From Sphingomonas sp. Leaf208 (GTDB lineage Bacteria > Pseudomonadota > Alphaproteobacteria > Sphingomonadales > Sphingomonadaceae), in contig NZ_LMKH01000001.1 of the NCBI RefSeq assembly GCF_001421415.1, forward strand, positions 760,107-824,106: a stretch of DNA of 64,000 nucleotides. The letters run 5' to 3'. Position numbers and translations under genes: made by a program. Positions 1-8,248 of this stretch are shown in pieces. A model generated the notes under the pieces. That model was not told where the DNA came from, did no database searches, and saw only the letters and a program-made list of their open reading frames with translations. Numbering within the stretch: position 1 is the first letter of the stretch; every line of letters begins with the position of its first letter.

Positions 1-1049
1 TTGATCTCGTCGAGCGTCAGGCGGTGCGTGATCATCGGGTCGATCTCGATCATCCCGTTCATGTACCAGTCGACGATCTTCGGCGTATCGGTCCGCCCGC
101 GCGCGCCGCCGAACGCGGTGCCGCGCCAGTTGCGCCCGGTGACCAGCTGGAACGGCCGCGTCGAGATCTCCTTGCCCGCCTCGGCCACGCCGATCACGAT
201 CGAGGTGCCCCAGCCGCGATGGCACGCCTCCAGCGCCTGCCGCATCACCGTCGTGTTGCCGGTCGCGTCGAAGGTGTAGTCCGCGCCGCCGTCTGTGAGC
301 GCGACGATGTGCTGGACGATGTCGCCCACATCCTTGGGGTTCGCGAAGTGCGTCATGCCGAAGCGACGGCCCCATTCCTCGCGGTCGGGATTGATGTCGA
401 CACCGACGATCATCCCCGCGCCGGCCAGCCGTGCACCCTGGATCACGTTCAACCCGATCCCGCCGAGCCCGAACACGACAACCGTGTCACCCGGCTGCAC
501 CTTCGCCGTATGCACCACCGCGCCGACCCCCGTCGTCACGCCGCAGCCGACGTAGCACGAGGTATCGAATGGCGCGTCCTCGCGGATCTTCGCGACCGCG
601 ATTTCGGGCAGCACGGTGAAGTTCGAGAAGGTCGAGCAGCCCATGTAGTGGAAGATCGGCTGGCCCTTGTAGCTGAACCGCGTCGTCCCGTCGGGCATCA
701 GCCCCTTGCCCTGCGTCGCGCGGATCGCGGTGCACAAATTGGTCTTCTGGCTGAGGCACGACTTACACTGGCGGCATTCGGGCGTGTAGAGCGGGATGAC
801 GTGATCGCCGACCGCGACGCTGGTCACGCCCGCGCCGATCTCGCGCACGATGCCGGCACCCTCATGGCCGAGCACGCTCGGAAACAACCCTTCCGAATCA
901 AGCCCGTCGAGCGTGTACGCGTCGGTATGGCAGATGCCCGTCGCCATGATTTCGACGAGCACTTCGCCGAATTTTGGTCCTTCGAGGTCGAGTTCGACGA
1001 TCTCGAGCGGTTTTTTTGCCTCGAAGGCAACAGCGGCGCGGGTCTTCAT
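1..1049 (-). CDS. frmA: S-(hydroxymethyl)glutathione dehydrogenase (class III alcohol dehydrogenase), 3' end missing
   Basis: Zinc- and NAD-dependent cytosolic enzyme that oxidises S-hydroxymethylglutathione, the glutathione adduct of formaldehyde. The translation opens [20 protein letters not shown]. The catalytic zinc ligand motif ICHTDAY has Cys40, and GHEGAG has His62 and Glu63. A structural-zinc cysteine cluster (ECRQCKSC and a later C) follows, then the Rossmann glycine motif [10 protein letters not shown]. The start ATG at 1049 has an AAGGAG-type site just upstream. About 350 codons are present against a usual length near 370, so only the C-terminus is lost at the window edge. The class III assignment is confident; the physiological role is inferred from the family. 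Confidence 0.93.
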   Translation of the reverse strand, partial: MKTRAAVAFEAKKPLEIVELDLEGPKFGEVLVEIMATGICHTDAYTLDGLDSEGLFPSVLGHEGAGIVREIGAGVTSVAVGDHVIPLYTPECRQCKSCLSQKTNLCTAIRATQGKGLMPDGTTRFSYKGQPIFHYMGCSTFSNFTVLPEIAVAKIREDAPFDTSCYVGCGVTTGVGAVVHTAKVQPGDTVVVFGLGGIGLNVIQGARLAGAGMIVGVDINPDREEWGRRFGMTHFANPKDVGDIVQHIVALTDGGADYTFDATGNTTVMRQALEACHRGWGTSIVIGVAEAGKEISTRPFQLVTGRNWRGTAFGGARGRTDTPKIVDWYMNGMIEIDPMITHRLTLDEI

Positions 1050-1168
1050 GGGTGGGTCTCCTTGATTGCCGCCCTGATGGCCCCCGTGCCCTGCGTCTGC
1101 AACCCATACGCGATGCAACCAATGCCGCGTTGCCGCGCTTGATCCTTTCAAATCAAGGAGATGGCGCG

Positions 1169-1372
1169 ATGAAGGATCCGAAGAAGGGCGACGAGGTCAC
1201 CTGGAAATCGCACGGCGGCGAGGCGCACGGCACGGTCGAGAAGAAGCAGACCACCGATACGAAGATCAAGGGACACACCGTCAAGGCGTCCAAGGAGGAG
1301 CCGCAGTTCATCGTAAGGAGTGACAAGGGCGGCAAGGCAGCGCACAAGGCGGACGCGCTCACCAAGGCGTGA
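1169..1372 (+). CDS. DUF2945 (hypervirulence-associated TUDOR-like) small protein
   Basis: A 67-residue basic protein beginning [20 protein letters not shown]. The motif order GDEVxW, then GxVxKK, then a Lys-rich segment ending [20 protein letters not shown], is that of the DUF2945 family, small single-domain proteins often found near stress genes. AAGGAG at 1155-1160 sits eight bases before the ATG and fixes the start; longer upstream reading in the same frame lacks such a site. It lies just before the SWIB gene in the same direction, so the two may be co-transcribed. Biochemical function is unknown. Confidence 0.85.
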   Translation: MKDPKKGDEVTWKSHGGEAHGTVEKKQTTDTKIKGHTVKASKEEPQFIVRSDKGGKAAHKADALTKA

Positions 1373-1419
1373 CCACGCGCGCAGTGCCCAACGCACGCGC
1401 GCAACAGGAAGGAATGCTT

Positions 1420-1680
1420 ATGGCTACAGCTCCCAAGACCGGCGGCATCCACGCCCCCGTCCAGCCCTCTCCCGAGCTCGGCGAGATCGTCGGCAATGAC
1501 AAGCTGCCGCGCAGCGAAGTGATCAGCAAGGTGTGGGTCTACATCAAGGCCCACAACCTGCAGAACCCCGAGAACAAGCGCGAGATTCTGGCTGACGAGA
1601 AGCTGAAGAAGGTCTTCGGGCGTGACAAGTGCACGATGTTCGAGATGAACAAGTACATCTCGCAGCACGTCAAGGCCTAA
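1420..1680 (+). CDS. SWIB/MDM2 domain protein
   Basis: A protein of 86 residues that is nearly all one SWIB domain. The typical VSKVWVYIKAHNLQNPENKR-like region is present as ISKVWVYIKAHNLQ, followed by ADEKLKKVFG and the C-terminal MFEMNKYISQHV. Bacterial SWIB proteins are short, helical and of uncertain role; in chlamydiae and eukaryotes the fold is chromatin-associated. The start at 1420 is preferred because AGGAAGGA (1406-1413) is seven bases upstream; the ATG at 1414 would leave no spacing. A GC-rich hairpin follows the stop. Confidence 0.88.
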   Translation: MATAPKTGGIHAPVQPSPELGEIVGNDKLPRSEVISKVWVYIKAHNLQNPENKREILADEKLKKVFGRDKCTMFEMNKYISQHVKA

Positions 1681-1702
1681 CCGCCCGCACTGCACGGCAA
1701 GC

Positions 1703-1735
1703 GGCGACGGGGCATCGTAAGCGATACCCGTCGCC
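1703..1735 (+). terminator. Hairpin after the SWIB gene
   Basis: The arms GGCGACGG and CCGTCGCC, plus inner ATCG/CGAT pairs, form a strong stem directly after the SWIB stop codon. The run of T after it is weak (CCTTG), so this is a probable terminator or 3' stabilising hairpin rather than a textbook one. Confidence 0.5.
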
Positions 1736-1864
1736 CCTTGATCGAACCCCGCATAGGGTTCCTAATATCGAGATCATCGTCGTGGCTCGAACGTTACCGC
1801 GCACGACCGGACGCTAGCCCCGCGCTTGATCGTCCCACCCGACCGGCGTATTGCGCCCGCCAAT

Positions 1865-1941
1865 GCCCCCGTAGCTCAGCCGGATAGAGCGACGGTTTCC
1901 TAAACCGTAGGCCGCGTGTTCAAATCTCGCCGGGGGCACCA
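1865..1941 (+). tRNA. tRNA-Arg (CCT)
   Basis: A cloverleaf can be drawn with acceptor stem GCCCCCG/CGGGGGC, a D-arm with GCTC/GAGC, and anticodon stem ACGGT/ACCGT around loop TTCCTAA (anticodon CCT). A T-arm follows with loop TTCAAAT. The CCA is encoded (1939-1941). The T-stem GCGTG/CTCGC has one T-T mismatch. It decodes the AGG codon. Confidence 0.95.
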
Positions 1942-2003
1942 GCTTTTCCGCCACATGCCGCTGCCGTTTTCGGTGGCATCCGGACGCCGGACGGCCGGCA
2001 CTT

Positions 2004-2669
2004 CTATCCGCAGCAGCGTTTGGATTTCTTCCCCGAGCCGCAGGGGCACGGATCGTTTCGGCCGATCTTCGTCGGCGTGGCGACCACCGGTGTGTCTGAT
2101 GATGCACCCGCGTTCTGGGAATGCGCGGCATGGAGTTTCAGGATGGCGGCGACGATCTGCGCTGGGGCGTGCGCGTCGAGAGCGTTGACCTCGACGCTGT
2201 CGAGCGTGGTCTCGTTGGTGACGATCGCGATCAGCGCCATGATCTGCGCCATGGCGTCGGCGGTATCGGGCTCGGTGGCGTCGCCCAAGGCCGTCCAGCT
2301 TTCTGGCCTCAGCGCCACCGCTTCGGCGAAACCGTCGATCCAGGCTTCCCAGAGGACATCGCCATTGCGGTCGTCGGTGTCGAAGATCGGCTGAGGCTTG
2401 CCGCGGATCAGGTCGCGAACGATCTCGGCGTAGCGTGCCGTTACCGCATCGACGAACCACTGGACGTCGGCGGGATCGTCGAACGGCGGGTCGACGCTAT
2501 CGTCCGAACCCCAGATACTCTGGAGCCACTCGCTCTGCGGGATCGTGTCGGGGCCAACCACCAAGCCTGTCAGAAAGCCGTCGAGTTCGGTGAGCAGCAT
2601 CGGCTCCTCGAGCGGAAGATCGGCGAGCGCGCCGTCGAGGCGACGGAAACGGGAGGGAAGGTTTTTCAT
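2004..2669 (-). CDS. UPF0149 (YecA-like) family protein with C-terminal SEC-C zinc motif
   Basis: A 221-residue cytosolic protein. The N-terminal UPF0149 region contains MLLTELDGFLTGLVVGPD and a helical core. The last 20 residues, IGRNDPCPCGSGKKSKRCCG, are a complete SEC-C zinc-binding motif of the kind found at the end of SecA and in several ribosome- or SecA-associated proteins. The start ATG at 2669 (MKNLPSRFRRLD) is chosen because an upstream 54-codon extension is Arg/Pro-poor filler without family features. It is convergent with the tRNA and divergent from the trehalase. Function is unknown beyond probable protein or ribosome binding. Confidence 0.85.
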   Translation of the reverse strand: MKNLPSRFRRLDGALADLPLEEPMLLTELDGFLTGLVVGPDTIPQSEWLQSIWGSDDSVDPPFDDPADVQWFVDAVTARYAEIVRDLIRGKPQPIFDTDDRNGDVLWEAWIDGFAEAVALRPESWTALGDATEPDTADAMAQIMALIAIVTNETTLDSVEVNALDAHAPAQIVAAILKLHAAHSQNAGASSDTPVVATPTKIGRNDPCPCGSGKKSKRCCG

Positions 2670-2850
2670 GGGTTCGGGTCGGCTGCCTTGGAGAATGCAG
2701 TGCGTCATAGCCTGCCGATGATGTGCGCTGCCAGTGACGAGTGGTGCAAAGCCCTGCGCCAACCGGAATGGACGGGGCGCGTGACACTTGCCTCGTGCGG
2801 GCGATCCTTCCATTGCATTCGCGTCGCCCACCGGATCGGGAAATTCGTAC

Positions 2851-4425
2851 GTGATCAGAACCCTTTGCCGTTTCGCCGGGCTGGCCTCGATCGCGACGAT
2901 GGCTCCCGCACAGCAGACTTCGTCTTCGTCGGTTCGATCACCCGCCGACCTCTACGGCGCGCTGTTCGAGGCCGTGCAGCAAGGCCAAGTGTTCGCGGAT
3001 GGGAAGACGTTCGTCGACGCGGTGCCGAAGCGTCCGGCCGAGGCGATCATGGTCGACTATGTGCGGGCTAAACCTGCCGGCCCGGCACTAAAGGCGTTCG
3101 TGCTCGCCAATTTCGTGGTGCCTCGCGAGAATGACCGTGGCTCGGGCGATCTCAGGACGCATGTCCGGACGCTCTGGCCGCAACTCGTGCGCCAGCCGGT
3201 CGCGCCGGTGGCGGGTAGTTCCGCGCTGCCGCTCCCGGCCCCCTATGTCGTGCCGGGCGGGCGCTTCCGCGAGATCTATTACTGGGACAGCTATTTCACG
3301 ATGCTCGGGCTGAAGGTCGATGGTCAGCAGCCGCTGGTAGAGTCGATGCTCGAGGATTTCACCAGCCTGATCGAGCGCTATGGGCATATCCCGAACGGGA
3401 CGCGGACCTATTATCTCAGCCGGTCGCAGCCGCCTTATTATGCGCTGATGCTCGACCTTTCGAGCAACACCGACCCCGTGGTTGCGAAGCGTCGACTGGC
3501 GGCGCTGCGGGTCGAGCACGCGTTCTGGATGAAGGGCACGGGCTGCTTCGACGGCAAGCCTGCCTGCTCACGCGTGGTGCGGATGCCCGACGGGAGCGTG
3601 CTGAACCGCTATTACGACGACCGCGATACGCCGCGTGACGAATCCTATGCCGAGGACGTCGCGACCGCGGCGAAGGCGGCGCCTCGACCCGTTGCCGACA
3701 CGCAGCGCAACCTCCGGGCGGGTGCGGAAAGCGGGTGGGATTTCAGTTCGCGCTGGCTGCGTGATCCGCAGTCGCTCGCGACGGTCCATACCACCGACAT
3801 CGTGCCGGTCGATCTCAACAGTCTTTTATGGGCGATGGAGCGCCGCATCGCCGAGCGCTGCCAAACTGTGGGCGACGCGCCGTGCGCCACCAGTTTCACG
3901 ACGCTCGCGGCGAAGCGTAAGACGGCGATCGACCGCTATCTCTGGCAGGCGACCACCGCGCGCTACGCCGACTGGGACCTGTCGATGCGCAAGCCCACCG
4001 CGAGCATCAACGCAGCCATGCTGCACCCGCTGTTCGTAGGTCTCGCCTCGGCTACGCAGGCGAAAGCCGTGGCCGCGACGGTGCGCAAATCGCTGCTAGC
4101 GGAGGGCGGCTTGCGGACGACGACGCTGAACACCGGGCAGCAATGGGACGAGCCCAATGGCTGGGCGCCGCTGCAATGGGTGGCGATCGCCGGGCTGGCG
4201 CGGAACGGCGAACCGGCGCTTGCGAAGGACATCGCCAAGCGCTGGCTCGGGACGGTTGGCGCGGCCTATGCCGAAACGGGCAAGATGCTGGAGAAATACA
4301 ATATCGAGCAGCGTACGCCGGGTGGTGGCGGCGAATATCCGGTGCAGGACGGCTTCGGGTGGACCAACGGCGTGACCAGCGCGATCCTCGACCGCTATCC
4401 CGACCTGGCGCAGAAGGCGAAGTAA
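2851..4425 (+). CDS. treA: Periplasmic alpha,alpha-trehalase (glycoside hydrolase family 37)
   Basis: Hydrolyses trehalose to two glucose molecules, probably in the periplasm. Both family signatures are present: PGGRFREIYYWDSYFTMLGL near residue 130 and QWDEPNGWAPLQW near residue 430. The C-terminal GGGGEYPVQDGFGWTNGV region is also typical. The GTG start at 2851 gives MIRTLCRFAGLASIATMAPA, a signal peptide ending near AQQ. An ATG at 2788 is possible but would bury that signal behind 21 extra residues. At about 524 residues the length fits the family. No sugar transporter or regulator adjoins it. Confidence 0.93.
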   Translation: MIRTLCRFAGLASIATMAPAQQTSSSSVRSPADLYGALFEAVQQGQVFADGKTFVDAVPKRPAEAIMVDYVRAKPAGPALKAFVLANFVVPRENDRGSGDLRTHVRTLWPQLVRQPVAPVAGSSALPLPAPYVVPGGRFREIYYWDSYFTMLGLKVDGQQPLVESMLEDFTSLIERYGHIPNGTRTYYLSRSQPPYYALMLDLSSNTDPVVAKRRLAALRVEHAFWMKGTGCFDGKPACSRVVRMPDGSVLNRYYDDRDTPRDESYAEDVATAAKAAPRPVADTQRNLRAGAESGWDFSSRWLRDPQSLATVHTTDIVPVDLNSLLWAMERRIAERCQTVGDAPCATSFTTLAAKRKTAIDRYLWQATTARYADWDLSMRKPTASINAAMLHPLFVGLASATQAKAVAATVRKSLLAEGGLRTTTLNTGQQWDEPNGWAPLQWVAIAGLARNGEPALAKDIAKRWLGTVGAAYAETGKMLEKYNIEQRTPGGGGEYPVQDGFGWTNGVTSAILDRYPDLAQKAK

Positions 4426-4494
4426 GGCAGGCGCCAGCGAACGTTCCGGCGGCAATGGTTGCTTACGGCACCCGGCGCCACATATGGACGTGCA

Positions 4495-5379
4495 ATGCTC
4501 GACCCAGCGCCCGCCAGCCAGACCGACGTCGCCGATATGCTCACACCGGATTTCGTCGTCATCGACGTCGAGACGGCATGCTCGCGCGTCAGTAGCATCT
4601 GCCAGGTGGGGATCGTCGGGTTTCGCGACGGCCGCGAGATCTTCGAGTACGAGACGCTGGTCGACCCGCGCGACGAGTTCAACGTGTTCAACACCCGGAT
4701 CCACGGGATCACCGAACAGGACGTCACGGGCAAGCCGTGCTTCGGCGACATCCACGGCATCGTCGACGGTCATTTGTCGGGCCGGACGACGGTGGCGCAT
4801 TCCTATTTCGACAAGGGCGCGCTCGCCGCGGCGTGCCGCATCCATGACCGTCCCCCGATCGAGACGGTCTGGCTCGACAGCGTCCGCGTCGCGCAGCGCG
4901 CCTGGCCCGATCTGGCGAGCCACCGGCTGGGCGGCCTCGCGCAATATCTCGGGATCGCGCACCAGCATCATGACGCGCTGAGCGATGCGCGCGCCGCCGG
5001 CTGGGTAATCGTCAAGGCGATCGACCATACCGGCATCGCGCTCGACGAATGGCTGAAACCACCGCGCAAGCCCGGCCCGGCCCCGCGCCCCGCTCCCACC
5101 GGACCGCTCAGCGGCGAACGCATCGCGATCCTTGGCGAGCCTCGCGATGGGCGGCTTGCCAACGCGATTGCGGCGCTTGGCGGAAGGATCGTATCGGCGG
5201 TCGGCAACACGACGACGATGCTGGTCATCACCGGGCGTGCGCCGTTCAGCTATTCGGTGCGCAACAGCGGCGCGTATCGTCGCGCGGAGCAGTATCGGCG
5301 GCTTGGCGGAACGATCCGTGTGGTATCCGAGGTCGAGCTCGATCTGCCGGCTATCGCGGCCAGCTTTACGGCAGCCTGA
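4495..5379 (+). CDS. DnaQ-like 3'-5' exonuclease with C-terminal BRCT-like domain
   Basis: A 294-residue protein. The N-terminal half is a DEDDh exonuclease: FVVIDVETACS supplies the first Asp-x-Glu, then HSYFDKGALAAAC, and HHDALSDARAAGW supplies the last His and Asp. After a proline-rich linker, residues from about 205 (GERIAILGEPRDGRLANAIA) resemble a BRCT domain (GxxIxxxG...). Such fusions occur in DNA polymerase III epsilon-like repair nucleases. The start at 4495 is uncertain: TTG 4459 and ATG 4537 are in frame and no clear ribosome site decides between them. Confidence 0.82.
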   Translation: MLDPAPASQTDVADMLTPDFVVIDVETACSRVSSICQVGIVGFRDGREIFEYETLVDPRDEFNVFNTRIHGITEQDVTGKPCFGDIHGIVDGHLSGRTTVAHSYFDKGALAAACRIHDRPPIETVWLDSVRVAQRAWPDLASHRLGGLAQYLGIAHQHHDALSDARAAGWVIVKAIDHTGIALDEWLKPPRKPGPAPRPAPTGPLSGERIAILGEPRDGRLANAIAALGGRIVSAVGNTTTMLVITGRAPFSYSVRNSGAYRRAEQYRRLGGTIRVVSEVELDLPAIAASFTAA

Positions 5380-5481
5380 GCAGGCGCGTGCTGCCGGCAA
5401 TGTGAAGGAATAGCGACCGTCCGCCTTGGCAAACGCCGGGTGGGGTGCGACCATCGTACCAAAGCGATAGCGGAGGGCGAT

Positions 5482-7053
5482 ATGCGGTGGGCGACTTGGG
5501 GAATGGCGGTCGGCTTGCTGGCCGCACCGGCGATGGCGCAGCGCGTGCAAGTCACGAGCGGAACGCTCGAAGGCACGCACGTTTCGACCGCCGCAACGCC
5601 GATCGATGCGTATCTCGGCATCCCCTATGCGGCGGCACCGATCGGCCCGTTGCGGTGGCAGCCGCCGCGGCCGGCCGCGCAATGGACGGGTATGCGCAAG
5701 GCAGATCGGTTCGGTGCGCGTTGCATGCAGCAGCCGCTATTCGCCGACATGAAGTTCCGCTCGCCGGGTATCAGCGAGGACTGCCTGACGCTCAACGTCT
5801 GGACGCCGGCGGCCGCAAAACCGGGCGCGCGGCTGCCCGTGTTGTTCTACATCCACGGTGGCGGCGCGATCGCGGGTGACGGGTCGGAACTGCGCTATGA
5901 CGGGGCGGCGATGGCGCAGAAGGGCATGGTCGTCGTGACGATCAACTACCGGCTCGGCGCGTTCGGGTTCCTCGCGACCAGCGCGCTGGCCGCGGAATCG
6001 CCAACGCATTCCGCGGGGAATTACGGTTTGCTGGATCAAGCCGCGGCGCTGGCCTGGGTCCGTCGCAACGCCGCCGCGTTCGGGGGCGATCCCGCGCGGA
6101 TCACGATCGGCGGGGAGAGCGCGGGTTCCATGTCGGTTAGTGTGCTGATGACATCGCCGCTGACCCGCACGCAGTTCGCCGGGGCGATCGGCGAGAGCGG
6201 TGGTGTGCTGCCGCCGACCTTCCGCCCCAAGCCTCTCGCGGTGGCGACGAAGGATGGCGATGCGTTCGCGGTGGCGGCGAGGGCGCCATCGCTCGACGCG
6301 CTTCGGGCGATGCCGGCCGAGGCTTTGCTTGCTGCGCAAGGGACGCAGCGGTTCCGCGCAGACTTCATCGTCGACGGGCAGTTTCTGACGGAGCCGCCGA
6401 TCGACACCTACGTGGCGGGGCGCGCGGCGCGCGTGCCGTTGCTGGTCGGTGCGAACTCGCAGGAGGGAAGCTGGACGAGCATCCTTGCCGGGCAACCACC
6501 GACGGTGGCGAATTACCGCGCAGGCGTCGCGAAGCTCTTTACCGATCCGGATGCGCTGCTCGCCTTGTACCCGGCGAAGTCGGATGCCGACGTGCCCGTC
6601 GCGGCGACCGCGCTGGCAAGCGATGCGTTTCTCGGCGCGTCGACGTGGCAGTGGTTCGACCTGCACCGCCGGACGCGCCAGCCAACCTATTATTATCATT
6701 TCGCGCATCCCCGCCCTGCCGCACTGCCGCCGCTGACCAACCCCGACGTGCCGCCGATCGGGGCGGTGCACAGCGCGGAGATCGAATACGCGCTGGGCAA
6801 CCTCCACACGAACCCGGCCTATGCCTGGACGGCGGACGATCGCCGGATTTCGACAGTGTTCCAGGGGTATTTCGCCGCGTTCATCAAGACCGGCAACCCG
6901 AACGCGGCCGGGTTGCCGAACTGGTCGCCTGCACCGCCCGCGGGGGGCGTCATTCCGCGCCAGATCGTCGACGTACAGACGCGTTCGGAACCGTTCGTCG
7001 AGCAGGCACGCTATGTCGCGGCGACGCCGTTGCTCGAACGGCGAGTGCCCTGA
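5482..7053 (+). CDS. Exported type-B carboxylesterase
   Basis: A serine esterase of the alpha/beta-hydrolase fold. The signal peptide is MRWATWGMAVGLLAAPAMAQ. Next come the conserved YLGIPYAAAPIGPLRWQPP block, the oxyanion HGGG in YIHGGGAIAGD, and the nucleophile elbow GGESAGSMS. The catalytic His sits in the region GAVHSAEIEYALGN. The ATG at 5482 has GGAGGG at 5472-5477, which selects it over an upstream frame extension at 5440. Substrate is unknown; family members cleave carboxylic or feruloyl/acetyl esters. It is convergent with the lactonase gene. Confidence 0.92.
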   Translation: MRWATWGMAVGLLAAPAMAQRVQVTSGTLEGTHVSTAATPIDAYLGIPYAAAPIGPLRWQPPRPAAQWTGMRKADRFGARCMQQPLFADMKFRSPGISEDCLTLNVWTPAAAKPGARLPVLFYIHGGGAIAGDGSELRYDGAAMAQKGMVVVTINYRLGAFGFLATSALAAESPTHSAGNYGLLDQAAALAWVRRNAAAFGGDPARITIGGESAGSMSVSVLMTSPLTRTQFAGAIGESGGVLPPTFRPKPLAVATKDGDAFAVAARAPSLDALRAMPAEALLAAQGTQRFRADFIVDGQFLTEPPIDTYVAGRAARVPLLVGANSQEGSWTSILAGQPPTVANYRAGVAKLFTDPDALLALYPAKSDADVPVAATALASDAFLGASTWQWFDLHRRTRQPTYYYHFAHPRPAALPPLTNPDVPPIGAVHSAEIEYALGNLHTNPAYAWTADDRRISTVFQGYFAAFIKTGNPNAAGLPNWSPAPPAGGVIPRQIVDVQTRSEPFVEQARYVAATPLLERRVP

Positions 7054-7068
7054 ACTAGCGGACGCGTT

Positions 7069-8181
7069 CTAGATCTGGCCGACGAAGACCGCGCCTGGCA
7101 CAGACAGCGTCCGTCCGGTTGCGGTCAGCCGGCCATCGGGTTCGATCCTGAAGATCGCCAACGTGCCTGATCGCTCGTTGCCGACGAGGACACGGCGCTG
7201 CGCTTCGAGAACTAGCAGGAAGCGCGGCCACTTGCCGCCGCTGGGGATATGCTGGAGCAGGCTCGGCACGCCTGACGCGTCGAGCGCGAAGACGGCGACG
7301 CTGTCATGGCCGCGGTTCGAGACGTAGAGCCGCCGCCTGGCCTGGTCGATCGCAATATGCGCGGCCTGCGAGGCGCCCTCGTACCCGTTCGGCAGTGTCG
7401 ACCCCGTGTGGCGGGTCGCGAAACTGCCGTCTGGGCGGGCGTCGAGCATGATGACCGTATTGGACAGTTCGCATACGACGTAGGCGAGTGGACGGCGTGG
7501 ATGATGGACGAGATGGCGCGGCCCAGCTCCCGGCGGCGCTCGCCATGCGGCGATCGGCTCGGCCAGTGCGCGCGCGCGCGGATCGAAGCGATAGGCGAAG
7601 ATCGTGTCCGTCCCCAGGTCGACCGAGTGCAGCCATCGGCGATCCGGACTGAAGCCGACCCAGTGCGCATGCGGGGCCTCCTGTCGGGCCTTGTTCGGGC
7701 CATGCCCCGTGTGGCGGAACACGACCGGTTCGCCTGGCACGCCGGTGCGCGGGTCGAGGCGGTGGAACGCGACGCTGCCGCTTGAATAATTGGCGACCGC
7801 GAGGCAGGCACTGGCGCGGTCGATCGCGACGTAACACGGGTCGGCGCCTGCCGTAGGAGCGATGCCGCGGTGCGACCAGTTGGGCGCATAGGCAGCGATC
7901 TCGCCCGCGGCCTTCTCACGGACGAAGTAATACGCGTCGCCCGGCCCGCCGCCGACGCCGAACGAAGCGTCGTCGATCCCCGATATCGGCGCGCCGACCT
8001 GCCACGTGTCACGATCCGGGTCGAACGAGATCGGATACACGCCCTTGCCGCCTTCGCGCGCGTAGGTTCCGGCGATCAGCCGTACCGCTCGCTTGCCGCG
8101 GCCGGCCGCGACCGCCGGGAAGGCGAGCGTTGCCGCCATCGCGGTCAGGGCCGACCGTCGTGTCATGGTCCAGTCGGTCAT
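7069..8181 (-). CDS. Exported lactonase, YbhE/6-phosphogluconolactonase-like seven-bladed propeller
   Basis: About 370 residues with a twin-arginine signal (MTRRSALTAMAATLAFPAVA). The rest is a beta-propeller of the Lactonase (PF10282) family: repeated GTY, FSPDRRWLHSVDLGTD, PRHLVHHPRRPLAYVVCEL and YVSNRGHDSVAVFALD blades, closing near FRIEPDGRLTATG. Family members hydrolyse sugar lactones. A Tat signal suggests folded export, so it may act on extracytoplasmic gluconolactone-type substrates. The start at 8181 has AAAGGAAC upstream. It lies directly downstream of the beta-helix gene, with 67 bases between them, and may share its transcript. Confidence 0.88.
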   Translation of the reverse strand: MTDWTMTRRSALTAMAATLAFPAVAAGRGKRAVRLIAGTYAREGGKGVYPISFDPDRDTWQVGAPISGIDDASFGVGGGPGDAYYFVREKAAGEIAAYAPNWSHRGIAPTAGADPCYVAIDRASACLAVANYSSGSVAFHRLDPRTGVPGEPVVFRHTGHGPNKARQEAPHAHWVGFSPDRRWLHSVDLGTDTIFAYRFDPRARALAEPIAAWRAPPGAGPRHLVHHPRRPLAYVVCELSNTVIMLDARPDGSFATRHTGSTLPNGYEGASQAAHIAIDQARRRLYVSNRGHDSVAVFALDASGVPSLLQHIPSGGKWPRFLLVLEAQRRVLVGNERSGTLAIFRIEPDGRLTATGRTLSVPGAVFVGQI

Positions 8182-8248
8182 GCCCGTTCCTTTGCAGCTA
8201 TCGGCGCGTGTCATGCTTCAGCGGTGCCACCGAGGCAACGAACGCGGC

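Noticed and set aside
24-1142. Plus-strand frame of 372 codons over the dehydrogenase
   Set aside because: It is the mirror of the frmA codons, Arg/Asp/His-rich with no domain; the minus strand encodes a clear zinc dehydrogenase.
4096-5682. Minus-strand frame of 528 codons across trehalase and exonuclease
   Set aside because: It spans parts of three real genes on the other strand and has the Arg-rich composition of an antisense frame in GC-rich DNA.
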